Shown: positions 28,720-38,825 of the stretch, piece by piece | Layout: every line of letters begins with the position of its first letter | How positions within the stretch are numbered: the stretch's first letter is position 1 | Assembly: GCF_008764295.1 (NCBI RefSeq) | Contig: NZ_VTQX01000007.1 | Location: forward strand, 62,001-126,000 | Origin: Bacillus methanolicus | GTDB lineage: Bacteria; Bacillota; Bacilli; Bacillales; Cytobacillaceae | Length of the DNA stretch: 64,000 nucleotides | Direction: 5' to 3' | The notes under the pieces: model-generated | What the model saw: the letters and a program-made list of their open reading frames with translations, nothing else | What the model was told of the DNA's origin: nothing | The model's database searches: none | Position numbers and translations under genes: made by a program

Positions 28720-29858
28720 CAAAAAAATTAAAGATAGGAATTACTTGTTATCCAACGGTTGGTGGATCAGGAGTGATTGCGACTGAACTTGGAAAGATGC
28801 TTGCTGAAAAGGGACATGAAATTCATTTCATTTCCTCAAGTCTTCCATTTCGGTTAAAAAAAATGTATCATAATATTTTTTATCATCAAGTTGAGGTAAA
28901 TCAATATTCAGTTTTTCAATATCCACCATATGACATTGCTCTAGCAAGTAAAATGGCTGAGGTCATTAAACGAGAAAATTTAGACATCCTTCACGTTCAT
29001 TATGCGATTCCACATGCGGTTTGTGCGATTTTAGCAAAGCAAATGAGCGGAAAGGATATTAAAATTGTCACAACACTTCATGGGACTGATATAACGATTC
29101 TTGGCTATGATATGACCCTGACCGATGCGATTCGATTTGGGATCGAAAAATCAGATGCAGTTACAGCCGTTTCGAATTCTTTAATAAAACAAACATATGA
29201 CCTTATAAACCCAGATAAACCAATTGTTCCAGTTTATAATTTTATTGATGAACGAGTGTATAGACGAACAGATGCTGATTATTTAAAAGAAGAATTTGGG
29301 ATTGCAGAGGATGAAAAGGTCATGATCCATGTTAGTAATTTTCGTCCCGTAAAAAGGGTACCCGACGTTGTGAAGTCTTTTGCAAAAATAGTGGAGCAGA
29401 TGAAAGCGAAGTTGTTACTCATTGGTGATGGACCTGAAATGTCCGTTGTCTCAAGATTGGTAGATCAATTAAAAATAAAAGACAAGGTTCTTTTCTTAGG
29501 AAAGCAAGATAATTTAGAAGAGCTTTATTCAATTAGTGATCTGATGCTTCTACTCTCGGAGAAAGAAAGCTTTGGCCTTGTCGCATTGGAAGCAATGGCT
29601 TGTGGTGTCCCATGTATTGGTACAAACATCGGCGGTTTGCCAGAAGTAATAATAGATGGTGAAACAGGTTATATCTGTGAATTAGGAAATATAGAAGAAA
29701 TTGCACAAAAATCTTTGCATATATTAGCTGATTCAACGGTACATAGACGTTTTTCGCAATCATCGATCGCTGCGGTTTGTGAGCGATTTAAAGCGAATTT
29801 AATTGTAAAGCAATACGAAGATCTTTATTACGAAACTATTCAAAAAGGTGAAAAGTAA
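28716..29858 (+). CDS. bshA: N-acetyl-alpha-D-glucosaminyl L-malate synthase BshA
   Basis: GT4-family glycosyltransferase joining UDP-GlcNAc to L-malate, the first step of bacillithiol synthesis. The 380-residue product has the GT-B fold signs: the N-terminal [16 protein letters not shown] loop, HGTDITILG in the middle, and the C-terminal EX7E motif in [16 protein letters not shown] with GLPEVI after it. It overlaps bshB1 by four bases and cca by one, in a tightly coupled operon. Confidence 0.96.
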   Translation: MTKKLKIGITCYPTVGGSGVIATELGKMLAEKGHEIHFISSSLPFRLKKMYHNIFYHQVEVNQYSVFQYPPYDIALASKMAEVIKRENLDILHVHYAIPHAVCAILAKQMSGKDIKIVTTLHGTDITILGYDMTLTDAIRFGIEKSDAVTAVSNSLIKQTYDLINPDKPIVPVYNFIDERVYRRTDADYLKEEFGIAEDEKVMIHVSNFRPVKRVPDVVKSFAKIVEQMKAKLLLIGDGPEMSVVSRLVDQLKIKDKVLFLGKQDNLEELYSISDLMLLLSEKESFGLVALEAMACGVPCIGTNIGGLPEVIIDGETGYICELGNIEEIAQKSLHILADSTVHRRFSQSSIAAVCERFKANLIVKQYEDLYYETIQKGEK

Positions 29859-31060
29859 TGAAACCACCCTTTCTAAAAGCCCTACCGATTTTAAACAAAT
29901 TAGAAGCTGCCGGATACGAAGCCTATTTTGTCGGAGGGGCAGTCCGTGATTTTTTGCTGGCCAGACCAGTCGATGATGTTGATATTGCAACTTCGGCGAC
30001 TCCTGAGGAAGTGAAGGAAGTATTTCCGAAGACGGTCGATGTAGGAATTGCACATGGTACTGTTGTAGTTCTATATCAAGGAGAGTCTTATGAAGTCACA
30101 ACTTTTCGCAGTGAATCGGAGTATGCCGATTTTAGAAGGCCAAATGAAGTCACGTTTATCCGTTCTTTAACAGAGGACTTGCGGCGACGGGACTTTACAA
30201 TGAATGCGATTGCTATGAATAAGAATGGGGAGCTGATTGACCCATTTGCTGGGCAGGCAGCAATTAAGGCAAAGATGATAAAGACGGTAGGTAATGCTGG
30301 TGAGCGATTTCACGAAGATGCTCTTAGAATGATGCGAGCGATTCGTTTTGTCAGTCAACTTTCATTTTCTCTTGAAAAGGAAACGTATAATGCTTTAAAG
30401 GAACATAGTAAGTGGTTAGGAATGATTGCAGTTGAACGAAAGACGGTTGAATTTGAAAAGCTGTTAAATGGGGAAAATTATCAACACGCAATAAAGCTCC
30501 TTATAGATACGGGACTTTATCGACTTTTACCAGGGTTTGAAGATAAACAAGAAGAATTGGCAGCATTTTCACAGTTTGATTTATCAGGACATTTTGCGAT
30601 TAGCGAGTATTGGGTTTTACTTCTTTATCATTTTCATTTACCGAGAAATAACGTCGAGGCTTTTTTAAGAGCTTGGAAGCTTCCAGTTAAGCAAATAAGA
30701 AGAGTGAAGCTTGGATTAAGTTTGCTTATTCAACGCCTTGATCATGAATGGAAATTAGAGGAGCTCTACCACGCTGGCAAAGAATCTGTAATTCGGACAG
30801 AAAAGCTTTTAAATATTTTACAAGGTCGGAATATTGATACCAATATTGATGAGCTAGAAGAAGTATGGCAACGGTTGCCGCTCAAAGAGAGAAAAGAGTT
30901 GGTCATAACTGGACAACATTTATTGGAATGGTATCAATTACAAGGCGGACCGTGGATTGAAGAAAAGCTGCTGGCAATAGAAAAAGCAATCATTAACGGA
31001 GAACTTGAAAATGAACAGGTATCCATAAAGGAGTGGCTATTTGCATGCAGTCAACCTTAA
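29858..31060 (+). CDS. cca: CCA-adding tRNA nucleotidyltransferase
   Basis: Adds or repairs the 3' CCA end of tRNAs. The 400-residue product has the class II nucleotidyltransferase head GGAVRDFLL near residue 27 with the metal-binding DVDIA pair near 40, the RRDFTMNAIA motif near 110 and the nucleotide-selecting EDALRMMRAIRF block near 155. Start shares a base with the bshA stop; its end overlaps birA by 16 bases. Standard length for the Bacillus enzyme. Confidence 0.96.
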   Translation: MKPPFLKALPILNKLEAAGYEAYFVGGAVRDFLLARPVDDVDIATSATPEEVKEVFPKTVDVGIAHGTVVVLYQGESYEVTTFRSESEYADFRRPNEVTFIRSLTEDLRRRDFTMNAIAMNKNGELIDPFAGQAAIKAKMIKTVGNAGERFHEDALRMMRAIRFVSQLSFSLEKETYNALKEHSKWLGMIAVERKTVEFEKLLNGENYQHAIKLLIDTGLYRLLPGFEDKQEELAAFSQFDLSGHFAISEYWVLLLYHFHLPRNNVEAFLRAWKLPVKQIRRVKLGLSLLIQRLDHEWKLEELYHAGKESVIRTEKLLNILQGRNIDTNIDELEEVWQRLPLKERKELVITGQHLLEWYQLQGGPWIEEKLLAIEKAIINGELENEQVSIKEWLFACSQP

Positions 31061-32025
31061 GGAAAAAACTGCTTGACGCATTTACTGAGCATGAAGGCGA
31101 ATTTCTATCAGGGCAATATTTAGCTGATTTGATGGGCTGTTCGAGAACTGCTGTATGGAAACATATTGAAGACCTTCGCAATGAAGGCTTTGAGCTTGAG
31201 GCAGTAAGAAGAAAAGGTTATCGCATTATCCAAAAGCCTGAGCATGTGAGCGCAAATGAGATTCGATTAGGGCTAAAAACCATGCTCATCGGTCAACAAA
31301 TTCACTACAAAGAATCGGTGGATTCAACACAAAAAGTCGCTCATCGACTTGGCTTGGAAAACGCTCTTGAGGGAACGGTTGTTATCGCTGATGAACAAAT
31401 AGGTGGAAAAGGGAGAATGGACAGAAGATGGCATTCACCTAAGCATACAGGCATTTGGATGAGTGTCATCTTAAAGCCACAGATTCCACTTCCGATGGCA
31501 CCGCAACTGACGCTCTTAACCGCAGTTGCGGTCGCTCAAGCAATTGTTGAAAATACAGGGCTTGAGCCGCATATAAAATGGCCCAATGACCTTTTAGTTC
31601 ATGGCAAGAAAGTGACAGGTATTTTAACAGAATTACAGGCTGAAGCAGATAGAATCCACTCAGTCATTATTGGAATCGGAATAAATGTTAATCAAGCGGT
31701 AACAGATTTCCCAGAAGATTTAAGGTCAGTTGCAACCTCCCTTTCAATAGAAAAAGGGGAGCATATTAATCGTGCTAGTTTAATTCAAACGATATTTTTA
31801 AAGCTTGAAAAGCTTTATCTACTTTATTTGGAAAAAGGATTTCATCCTATTAAACTTCTTTGGGAAAGTTACGCAATTAGTATTGGCAAAACAATAACCG
31901 CACGCACGTTAACTGGAAATATAACGGGAAAGGCTCTTGGAATCAACGAGGACGGTGTATTGAAAATCGAAGATGAAAATGGTGTGATTCATAGTATCTA
32001 CTCTGCTGATATTGAGCTAGGATAA
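31045..32025 (+). CDS. birA: Biotin protein ligase / biotin operon repressor
   Basis: Bifunctional: attaches biotin to carboxylases and, as biotinyl-AMP-loaded dimer, represses biotin genes. The 326-residue product has an N-terminal winged helix (SRTAVWKHIEDLRNEG) in the first 65 residues, the ligase loop GGKGRMDRRWHS near 115, KWPND near 175 and an SH3-like C-terminal domain. I chose the ATG at 31045 because AAAGGAGTGG lies nine bases upstream; the GTG at 31033 overlaps that RBS. A terminator begins at the stop codon. Confidence 0.95.
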   Translation: MQSTLRKKLLDAFTEHEGEFLSGQYLADLMGCSRTAVWKHIEDLRNEGFELEAVRRKGYRIIQKPEHVSANEIRLGLKTMLIGQQIHYKESVDSTQKVAHRLGLENALEGTVVIADEQIGGKGRMDRRWHSPKHTGIWMSVILKPQIPLPMAPQLTLLTAVAVAQAIVENTGLEPHIKWPNDLLVHGKKVTGILTELQAEADRIHSVIIGIGINVNQAVTDFPEDLRSVATSLSIEKGEHINRASLIQTIFLKLEKLYLLYLEKGFHPIKLLWESYAISIGKTITARTLTGNITGKALGINEDGVLKIEDENGVIHSIYSADIELG

Positions 32026-32046
32026 AGAAATTTCCTAGCTTTTTTA
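32015..32046 (+). terminator. Terminator after birA
   Basis: GCTAGGA and TCCTAGC form a stem that overlaps the birA stop codon, followed by TTTTTT. Confidence 0.85.
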
Positions 32047-32228
32047 TGATCGAGTGTATACGAACATAATGATTCTGCTTTTATCTGTTTTTAACCTAAA
32101 CCTAAGCAATCCAGTTAGTAGAATAAGGAAATTGTAACCTTCAACGTTGTATTTCTATATGATTCACATCAATGAATCATGATCGTGAATAGGTGAGTTC
32201 TTTTATGCTAGGTAATTGTGCTGAAATT

Positions 32229-32237
32229 TGCTATAAT
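32229..32237 (+). promoter_or_regulatory. Extended -10 promoter of panBCD
   Basis: TGCTATAAT is a perfect TGn-TATAAT element. No convincing -35 box is present. Transcription from here gives a leader of about 190 bases before panB. Confidence 0.6.
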
Positions 32238-32244
32238 TTTTTAT

Positions 32245-32428
32245 GTGGGCAGTATCATTTTTGAACTGCACCTTGTTTAAGACGTTGTTTAAATGAATAA
32301 TTATCTGCCTAGATCCAAACGGACAGGGACAGAGGGATGAAACAAGAATATGTTACAAAGGGATCCTTCTGTGTTTTTTTAGGATTCCTTTTTTGTTTAT
32401 CTCCTCTTCCGACTCAAAAAGGAGGAAA
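32245..32428 (+). promoter_or_regulatory. Structured 5' leader of panB with terminator and RBS-masking helix
   Basis: The leader holds a small hairpin GCAGT/ACTGC near 32249-32270, a purine-rich stretch GGACAGGGACAGAGGG, and then AAGGGATCCT pairing with AGGATTCCTT at about 32358-32390, followed by TTTTTT, a plausible intrinsic terminator. Just after it, CTCCT at 32401-32405 can pair with AGGAG of the panB RBS. B. subtilis is known to carry the pan RNA motif upstream of its pantothenate genes; I could not confirm the two bulged adenines of that motif here. Confidence 0.45.
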
Positions 32429-32431
32429 ATG

Positions 32432-33268
32432 ATGAGAAGTACAACTGATTTTCAAAAAATGAAGCAAGAGCATGATAAAATTGTTATGCTGACGGCTTAC
32501 GACTTTCCATCAGCAAAGTTGGCGGAACAAGCTGGTGTTGATGTCATCCTTGTTGGTGATTCCCTTGGAATGGTCGTTTTAGGCTATGATTCAACTGTTT
32601 CTGTGACAATGGAGGATATGCTCCATCATGGAAAAGCAGTAAAAAGGGGTGCGAAAGATACTCATATTATTGTTGATATGCCCTTTATGAGCTATCATTT
32701 ATCAATTAAAGATACGCTTTTAAATGGAACAAGGCTTATTCAAGAAACAGGTGCTAATGCAGTTAAGGTCGAAGGCGCTGATGAAGTGGTAGACCATATA
32801 AAAGCATTAACAAGAGCAGGAATTCCTGTCTGTGCTCACCTAGGCTTAACCCCGCAGTCCGTTGGAGTGCTTGGAGGCTATAAGGTGCAAGGGAAAAGTG
32901 CTGCAGCAGCAAAAAAGTTAATTGAGGATGCAAAAAAGTGTGAAGAAGCAGGTGCATTTATGCTTGTTCTTGAATGTGTACCAAAACAATTAGCAAAAGA
33001 AATCTCGCAAAGTTTGTCGATCCCAACAATCGGTATTGGAGCTGGATCTGAGACTGACGGTCAAGTGCTCGTGTATCATGATATTTTAATGTATGGTGTC
33101 GAAAAATTACCTAAATTTGTAAAGAAATATACAAATTTGAATGAGGAGATTCAAAACGGGATAGAACACTATATTTCAGAGGTAAAACAGAAAAGCTTTC
33201 CCTCTGATCCTTATAGCTTCATGATGAAGGAAGAAGAAATGCTGGCGCTTTATGGAGGTAAAGAATGA
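32432..33268 (+). CDS. panB: Ketopantoate hydroxymethyltransferase
   Basis: Adds a hydroxymethyl group to 2-oxoisovalerate to form ketopantoate, the first step to pantothenate. The 278-residue product has [17 protein letters not shown] near residue 18, [16 protein letters not shown] near 40 and the [19 protein letters not shown] signature near 135. Two adjacent ATGs (32429, 32432) are possible; the second has the better distance from AAAGGAGG. First gene of panBCD; it overlaps panC by four bases. Confidence 0.96.
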   Translation: MRSTTDFQKMKQEHDKIVMLTAYDFPSAKLAEQAGVDVILVGDSLGMVVLGYDSTVSVTMEDMLHHGKAVKRGAKDTHIIVDMPFMSYHLSIKDTLLNGTRLIQETGANAVKVEGADEVVDHIKALTRAGIPVCAHLGLTPQSVGVLGGYKVQGKSAAAAKKLIEDAKKCEEAGAFMLVLECVPKQLAKEISQSLSIPTIGIGAGSETDGQVLVYHDILMYGVEKLPKFVKKYTNLNEEIQNGIEHYISEVKQKSFPSDPYSFMMKEEEMLALYGGKE

Positions 33269-34110
33269 AGATTATTACGAATGTTACCGAAATGCAAGCA
33301 CTGGCGAAAGAGTTAAAAAAAACAAATTCAATTGGCTTTGTTCCTACAATGGGTTACCTACATGAAGGACATTTGCAGCTTATTAGAAAAGCACGTGAAG
33401 AAAATGATATTACCATTGTCAGTATTTTTGTCAATCCGCTTCAATTTGGTCCAAATGAAGATTTTGCTACGTATCCGCGTGATTTTGAACGGGACGTCAG
33501 CGTTTGCCTTGAAGAGGGGGTTGACATTATTTTTAACCCTTCCGTTGCGGAGATGTATCCTAAGCCCTTGTCTGTAAAGGTGTTAGCTCAAGCGAGAACG
33601 GATGTGTTATGCGGTAATTCAAGACCGGGCCACTTTGATGGGGTAGCAACGGTGTTGACAAAGCTATTCCATTTAATTTTACCTGATCGAGTTTACTTAG
33701 GGATGAAAGATGCCCAGCAAGTTGCCGTCGTCGAAGGGCTGATTGCAGACTTCAACTTTCCAATTGAGCTGATACCAGTTCCAACTGTCCGTGAAGAGGA
33801 CGGATTAGCAAAAAGTTCTCGAAATGTAAATTTAATGCCTGAGGAAAGAGAACAAGCTCCTGAAATATATCGAGCGTTGCTAGCGGCAAAAAATAAGATC
33901 GAAGCAGGTGAAAGAAGTATTGAATCACTAGTGACAATGATAAGAAACGATATTACCCAAAAAACGAGTGGAACGATTGATTACGTTGAAATTTATTCTT
34001 TTCCGGATCTCCAAACGATTGAAAAGGTGAAAGGAAAAATCATTATTGCGATTGCTGTTCAATTTACTAAAGTTCGTTTAATCGACAATATGGTCTTATC
34101 TATTGAGTAG
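33265..34110 (+). CDS. panC: Pantothenate synthetase
   Basis: ATP-dependent condensation of pantoate with beta-alanine. The 281-residue product has the nucleotide-binding motif [14 protein letters not shown] near residue 28 (HIGH-like), [13 protein letters not shown] near 60, and the KSSRN loop in [10 protein letters not shown] near 185. Its ATG overlaps the panB stop (ATGA), so the two are translationally coupled. Confidence 0.97.
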   Translation: MKIITNVTEMQALAKELKKTNSIGFVPTMGYLHEGHLQLIRKAREENDITIVSIFVNPLQFGPNEDFATYPRDFERDVSVCLEEGVDIIFNPSVAEMYPKPLSVKVLAQARTDVLCGNSRPGHFDGVATVLTKLFHLILPDRVYLGMKDAQQVAVVEGLIADFNFPIELIPVPTVREEDGLAKSSRNVNLMPEEREQAPEIYRALLAAKNKIEAGERSIESLVTMIRNDITQKTSGTIDYVEIYSFPDLQTIEKVKGKIIIAIAVQFTKVRLIDNMVLSIE

Positions 34111-34149
34111 GAAATTGTTTAGTCCAATGTAAGGAATGGGGGAAGCATC

Positions 34150-34533
34150 GTGTTTCGAACGATGATGAATGGAAAAATTCACCGTGCCCGTGTGACAGAG
34201 GCGAATTTAAATTATGTGGGCAGTATTACAATTGATGAAGAAATTTTAGAAGCAGTTGGTATGGTAGCAAATGAAAAGGTGCAAATCGTTAATAACCATA
34301 ATGGAGCAAGGTTTGAAACCTATATTATTCCTGGTAAAAGAGGAAGCAGGGTAATATGCATCAATGGCGCTGCTGCTAGACTTGTACAAGAAGGAGACGT
34401 CGTCATCATTATCTCCTATGCATTAGTGGCAGAAGAAAATATTCATGCACATCAACCAAAGGTTGCGATTATGAACGAGAAGAATGAGATCGTTGAAATG
34501 CTTCATGCAGAGCCAGAAAAGACGATAATCTAA
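34150..34533 (+). CDS. panD: Aspartate 1-decarboxylase
   Basis: Makes beta-alanine from aspartate for pantothenate. The 127-residue proenzyme is cleaved to give a pyruvoyl group; the cleavage site Gly24-Ser25 is visible in YVGSITID. The GTG start at 34150 follows AATGGGGG and gives the usual N-terminus [18 protein letters not shown]. Third gene of panBCD, 39 bases after panC, closed by a terminator. Confidence 0.97.
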   Translation: MFRTMMNGKIHRARVTEANLNYVGSITIDEEILEAVGMVANEKVQIVNNHNGARFETYIIPGKRGSRVICINGAAARLVQEGDVVIIISYALVAEENIHAHQPKVAIMNEKNEIVEMLHAEPEKTII

Positions 34534-34542
34534 CAAGTAAAA

Positions 34543-34600
34543 GCCTTAAGCAACTATACTTTTTTACCGTATAGTCTCGTTTAAGGTTTTTTCTTTTTTA
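34543..34600 (+). terminator. Terminator of panBCD
   Basis: CCTTAA and ACTATAC pair with GTATAGT and TTTAAGG in an interrupted stem, followed by TTTTTTCTTTTTT. Confidence 0.8.
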
Positions 34601-35073
34601 GCAAACTAACTTTAACGGTCACTGTGGCTCGAAAAAACTTAATAAACAGTTGTCTCTTACGTTTAATCGAATTTTACCTTAATCCTATTCTTGAAAAAGC
34701 TCTGTTAAACAATCAACAACAGAGTCTTGAAAAAAATTTAACCTGTTTGGCGATGGTGGCATTTACTTTTCAATCGCTTTTCTGTTTGCTACTGTTTATG
34801 ATAAAGTGAAAGCAGCGTTGCATAACGGTATTTATAACTATAGTATAAAGCTATGCTGAATTATATGGTTAATCATGTATTTTCGGTTCATTTTAGCTCT
34901 GACTCAATGAAATGAAGGAGAAAATAAGCTTTTTCCGAGCGTTTCTTCAAGTCAGCGCCATCTTTTAGCTATGCTGAAAGTCATAAGAAAGCAAAATTTC
35001 TCACGAAATCAACTTTGGCAAATATAAAAAAGTACTCCTTCAAGTTTAGTTTGAAGGTTAGAGGTGTATAGAA
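34601..35073. other. Spacer between panD and dinG
   Basis: About 470 bases with no gene I can support; a 61-codon frame at 34624 has no RBS and a composition unlike a real protein. The 9-mer TATGCTGAA occurs at 34850 and 34970, and again at 48592. No LexA-like box was found before dinG. Confidence 0.3.
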
Positions 35074-37878
35074 TTGAGTAACAAATTTGTGGTAGTAGAT
35101 TTAGAAACAACGGGAAATGCTCCAAAGAAAGGTGATAAAATTATCCAATTTGCAGCCGTTGTTGTTGAAAATGGAAAAATTACAGAGCAATTCTCTTCTT
35201 TTGTTAATCCAGGAAGAGAGATACCGCTTTTTATAGAAGAATTAACAGGACTTAATGACGAGATGGTTCAAGATGCACCAGATTTTTCTGAAATTGCTCC
35301 GAAAGTCTTAATGCTCCTTGAGGATGCATACTTTGTCGCCCATAATGTCTTATTTGATTTATCATTTCTTCAAGAAGAGTTAATCGAGGCAGGATACGAA
35401 GGTTTTTTAGGTCCGGTTTTGGATACAGTGGAAATGGCTAGATTTTTGTTCCCGACATCTGATAGCTACAAGTTAAACGAACTTGCTATTCAAGAGGGAT
35501 TGAATCACGAACGACCCCATCAAGCAGATAGTGATGCATATGTTACAGCGGAATTGTTATTGATCCTATTGAAGCGACTTTGGCAGCTTCCGAACTTAAC
35601 CCTTCATCAACTACTAAAGCTTTCTGGTGGGTTGAAAAGTGATGTGGCATTATTATTAGATGATCTCATTATCGAAAAAGAACGCAGTTTAGAAGAATTA
35701 CCTTTTTCATTAGAACGACATCGTGGAATCATGCTAAGGAAATTAGAAGAACGTGAAGAGTTCAATTATGATCCATCAGTTCCATATCCTGAAAGCGATG
35801 AGGAAAAAGAGAGTTTATTTCAGGGAGCGTTTCAAGGGTATGAAAAACGAATTGGGCAATTTCAAATGATGGACACTGTTTTTAAGGCTTTTACAAATGA
35901 AAAACATGCTCTAATTGAAGCTGGGACAGGCGTGGGAAAGTCGATGGCTTATTTATTACCAGCGGCAATCTTTGCTAGTGAACGTCGTGAAACGATTGTC
36001 ATTAGTACGCATACAACCCAGCTGCAGGAGCAACTGTTGAATAATGATATTCCATTATTGCAAAAAATCCTTCCGAACAAACTTAAAGCAGTGATGTTAA
36101 AAGGAAGAAGTCATTATTTGTGCTTGGCAAAATTCGAACAATCGCTTCAAGAAGACGATGATAATTATGATATTAGTTTGACGAAGATGCAAATTCTTGT
36201 CTGGCTTTTACAAACTGAAACAGGCGATCGGGATGAGTTGAACTTATCGAGCGGAGGAATGCTTTTTTGGGGTAAAATAAAAAATGATGACAGTACTTAT
36301 TTTCAGCAGAGGTCATGGATAAAATACGATTACTATTTAAGAGCGCGTAAAGCATCGCAGACGGCTAATTTCATCATTACAAACCATTCCTTTTTATTGA
36401 CTGATCTTGTTGCTGATACAGCGATCCTCCCCTGTTATGATTACTGTATTTTAGATGAAGGACATCATTTTGAGAAAGTTTGTGGGAAATACTTTGGCCT
36501 ATCCCTTGATTATTTACATATACGACTTTTACTCAGTCAATTTGGGCAATACGAACAAAAGCAATTTCATTATGAGCTGGAGCAGATTTTGAAAGAAAAA
36601 GGCACTGAATTAACAGCAGAAACAATTCATGCTTTTGAAGTAAGCCAACTTTATAATGAATTAATGGATGAAATGGATCAGTTTTTTAGAACTGTAGCTC
36701 ATGTAGCAAAAAAACGAGTAAAGAGCAGTGCGCTGACAAATAAAGTAACGTATCGCTTAATAACGGATGGGGTTAATCAAGATTGGGCGCCGATCCATTC
36801 GACTGGGGAAAGATTTTACTTTTGCTTAAAAGACTTTGCTGCGGCCATTAAGCAATACGTGGAGGCTTTTACGAAAAAAGAACTGCAGCTTTCAAATCCG
36901 CAAAAATTGCTGATTCAGGAGGTTGCCACATTACAAAAAGAATTAGAGACCGTATGCGAAACGATTAAACAACTGATTTTATTTCCCATGGACGAGTTCG
37001 TTACTTGGGTTGAAGTGGATGTCAGATCTGCTCAAAATTCAACAACCATTTTGGGGCAACCCATTACAATCGCTTCCCAGCTTAGAGAAGAATTTTTTCT
37101 GCGTAAAAAAAGTGCAGTAATCACTTCAGCGACATTATCGGTAAAGGGCTCTTTTCAATATATGCTAAACGAACTGGGACTAGACAAGTTTGACTGTTAT
37201 ATACAACAAATTGAATCCCCATTTCCTTATGACAAGCAGGTTCAATTGGTTATTCCAAATGACTTACCGGAAATTAATACGGTATCAATTGATGAATATG
37301 TTGCAGCCATTACGGAACACATTATATCCATTGCTGAAGCAACAAAAGGAAGAATGCTTATTCTCTTCACTTCCTATGAAATGTTAAGAAAAACGTATAA
37401 TCTGATGAAGGAGAGCGGGTTGCTGGAAGACTATATTATAATGGGGCAAGGAATCACGGCAGGAAGTAGAACGAAGCTGACAAGGAATTTTCAACGCTTT
37501 GACAAAGCGATTCTTCTCGGTACTAGCAGCTTTTGGGAAGGGATTGATATTCCTGGTGAAGATTTATCTTGTCTTATTATGGTACGATTGCCATTTTCTC
37601 CGCCAAATGAACCGCTTACAGAAGCGAAATGTAATCAAATTAAAGAAAATGGTGGAAATCCCTTTTCAGAGCATTCATTGCCAGAAGCGATTATTCGTTT
37701 CAAACAAGGGTTTGGCCGATTAATTCGCACAAATCAGGATCGCGGTTTTGTTGTCATTTTTGATAAACGGATCTATACAACGTCTTACGGAAAAGCGTTT
37801 CTGCAATCTATTCCAACAGTGCCTGTGAAAAAATTAAATATTAACGAAACCCTTGATTTAATTGAAAATTTCCTTTAA
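35074..37878 (+). CDS. dinG: DinG-family helicase-like protein with N-terminal 3'-5' exonuclease
   Basis: A 934-residue two-part protein as in other Firmicutes. Residues 1-170 are a DEDDh exonuclease: VVDLETTG at the N-terminus, HNVLFDLSFL near 89 and HQADSDAYVTAE near 150. From about 240 follows an XPD/DinG-type ATPase with Walker A EAGTGVGKSMAYLLP near 287 and the DEAH-like LDEGHHFE near 462, plus C-terminal motifs GTSSFWEGIDIPGE and FKQGFGRLIR. I see no four-cysteine iron-sulfur cluster between the helicase motifs, as known for the Gram-positive form, which acts mainly as a nuclease. TTG start at 35074. Confidence 0.94.
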   Translation: MSNKFVVVDLETTGNAPKKGDKIIQFAAVVVENGKITEQFSSFVNPGREIPLFIEELTGLNDEMVQDAPDFSEIAPKVLMLLEDAYFVAHNVLFDLSFLQEELIEAGYEGFLGPVLDTVEMARFLFPTSDSYKLNELAIQEGLNHERPHQADSDAYVTAELLLILLKRLWQLPNLTLHQLLKLSGGLKSDVALLLDDLIIEKERSLEELPFSLERHRGIMLRKLEEREEFNYDPSVPYPESDEEKESLFQGAFQGYEKRIGQFQMMDTVFKAFTNEKHALIEAGTGVGKSMAYLLPAAIFASERRETIVISTHTTQLQEQLLNNDIPLLQKILPNKLKAVMLKGRSHYLCLAKFEQSLQEDDDNYDISLTKMQILVWLLQTETGDRDELNLSSGGMLFWGKIKNDDSTYFQQRSWIKYDYYLRARKASQTANFIITNHSFLLTDLVADTAILPCYDYCILDEGHHFEKVCGKYFGLSLDYLHIRLLLSQFGQYEQKQFHYELEQILKEKGTELTAETIHAFEVSQLYNELMDEMDQFFRTVAHVAKKRVKSSALTNKVTYRLITDGVNQDWAPIHSTGERFYFCLKDFAAAIKQYVEAFTKKELQLSNPQKLLIQEVATLQKELETVCETIKQLILFPMDEFVTWVEVDVRSAQNSTTILGQPITIASQLREEFFLRKKSAVITSATLSVKGSFQYMLNELGLDKFDCYIQQIESPFPYDKQVQLVIPNDLPEINTVSIDEYVAAITEHIISIAEATKGRMLILFTSYEMLRKTYNLMKESGLLEDYIIMGQGITAGSRTKLTRNFQRFDKAILLGTSSFWEGIDIPGEDLSCLIMVRLPFSPPNEPLTEAKCNQIKENGGNPFSEHSLPEAIIRFKQGFGRLIRTNQDRGFVVIFDKRIYTTSYGKAFLQSIPTVPVKKLNINETLDLIENFL

Positions 37879-37912
37879 TTTTTGAACACGTGACGATAAC
37901 ATTCAAGAAAAT

Positions 37913-37933
37913 ACCGCGCTGCATAAGCGCGGT
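37913..37933 (+). terminator. GC-rich hairpin after dinG
   Basis: ACCGCGCT and AGCGCGGT form a perfect 8-bp stem with a 5-base loop. No T-run follows, so termination there is uncertain. Confidence 0.4.
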
Positions 37934-37998
37934 AGAAGTGTGTGTGGACTAAAAGTTATTTTAATTTTGTGAAAGGGGTAATTCTTTTTTATTTAACC

Positions 37999-38007
37999 TG
38001 TTATAAT
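37999..38007 (+). promoter_or_regulatory. Extended -10 promoter before ypmA
   Basis: TGTTATAAT is a perfect extended -10 element without a clear -35, 130 bases before ypmA. Confidence 0.5.
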
Positions 38008-38137
38008 ATTGCTAATGAAACGTGCTGAGAATGGGCTAAATCTCTGTCAAAAAGCTGACGTTTTCTTAAGATTATTGTTACCTAAAAGCCTTGCAACTAT
38101 GATTAACAAAATATGTGTTTAGTGAGGAGAGTTTGTG

Positions 38138-38308
38138 ATGGAAAGTAAAATTGAAGTTTTGTCGACGATAAAAATCCAAAATAGTCCGGATTTATACAAA
38201 ATTGTCGATTCACTTAACCGAACGTTAAAAGATCAGGATTTAATGTTTGGATTAGCTCTTGATCAAAACGATCAAAATAAAGCTGTATTTACTATTTATC
38301 GTACATAA
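38138..38308 (+). CDS. ypmA: YpmA, small DUF4264 protein
   Basis: A 56-residue soluble protein starting MESKIEVLSTIKIQ and ending AVFTIYRT. Length, both ends and position between dinG and ypmB fit YpmA of B. subtilis, a DUF4264 protein of unknown function. The ATG at 38138 follows GTGAGGAGAG. ypmB starts 14 bases after the stop, so the two are one transcript. The sequence is well-formed with no rare-codon clusters. Confidence 0.88.
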   Translation: MESKIEVLSTIKIQNSPDLYKIVDSLNRTLKDQDLMFGLALDQNDQNKAVFTIYRT

Positions 38309-38322
38309 AGAGGGATTTGTAT

Positions 38323-38802
38323 ATGAAGAAATGGATTTGGTTAGCAAGTATTGGTTTAATTGTGCTGCTCGGTTTAACGATAAATATACTTTTAAATTCT
38401 CTGAAACCTTTGCACAACGCTGAAGCTAAAGCAGAGGAAATTGCTTTAGCAGAAACAAATATCGTACACGTGACTGATTTTACCTTATATAACGGTACGA
38501 ATAGTTATTATATTGTAAAAGGAATGGATCAATCGGGGGAAAAACTCATTGCATGGATTCCAGAAGAAGAAAAAAATCGTAAAATAATTGTTAGGAATGA
38601 AGAAGATGGACTAAGTAAAGAAGCTGCGATCGACAAGCTTTATCAAAGTAAGGAGCCTGATGAAGTTGTGTCAGTTAAACTCGGAATGGAGAATCAAATT
38701 CCGCTTTGGGAAATTTATTACCGTTCAAATGATGAATTGATCAATTATTATTATATTGATTTTAAAACAGGCGAATGGTTAAAAGATATACAAAACTTAT
38801 GA
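38323..38802 (+). CDS. ypmB: YpmB, DUF5590 membrane-anchored protein
   Basis: A 159-residue protein with an N-terminal membrane anchor (residues 5-24, WIWLASIGLIVLLGLTINIL) and an extracytoplasmic domain that looks like two small alpha/beta units of the DUF5590/PepSY-like type. Function unknown. I chose the ATG at 38323, seven bases after AGAGGGA; a TTG at 38317 is nearer. It lies 23 bases upstream of aspB and is probably cotranscribed with it, as in B. subtilis. Confidence 0.88.
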   Translation: MKKWIWLASIGLIVLLGLTINILLNSLKPLHNAEAKAEEIALAETNIVHVTDFTLYNGTNSYYIVKGMDQSGEKLIAWIPEEEKNRKIIVRNEEDGLSKEAAIDKLYQSKEPDEVVSVKLGMENQIPLWEIYYRSNDELINYYYIDFKTGEWLKDIQNL

Positions 38803-38825
38803 TGGTTATTGGGAGGAATTAGGAA

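Noticed and set aside
34624..34809. A 61-codon frame between panD and dinG
   Set aside because: No RBS, odd composition, no family resemblance; it looks like chance in AT-rich DNA.
35000..35073. LexA box before dinG
   Set aside because: No sequence within two mismatches of CGAAC-N4-GTTCG was seen in the spacer, despite the gene name.
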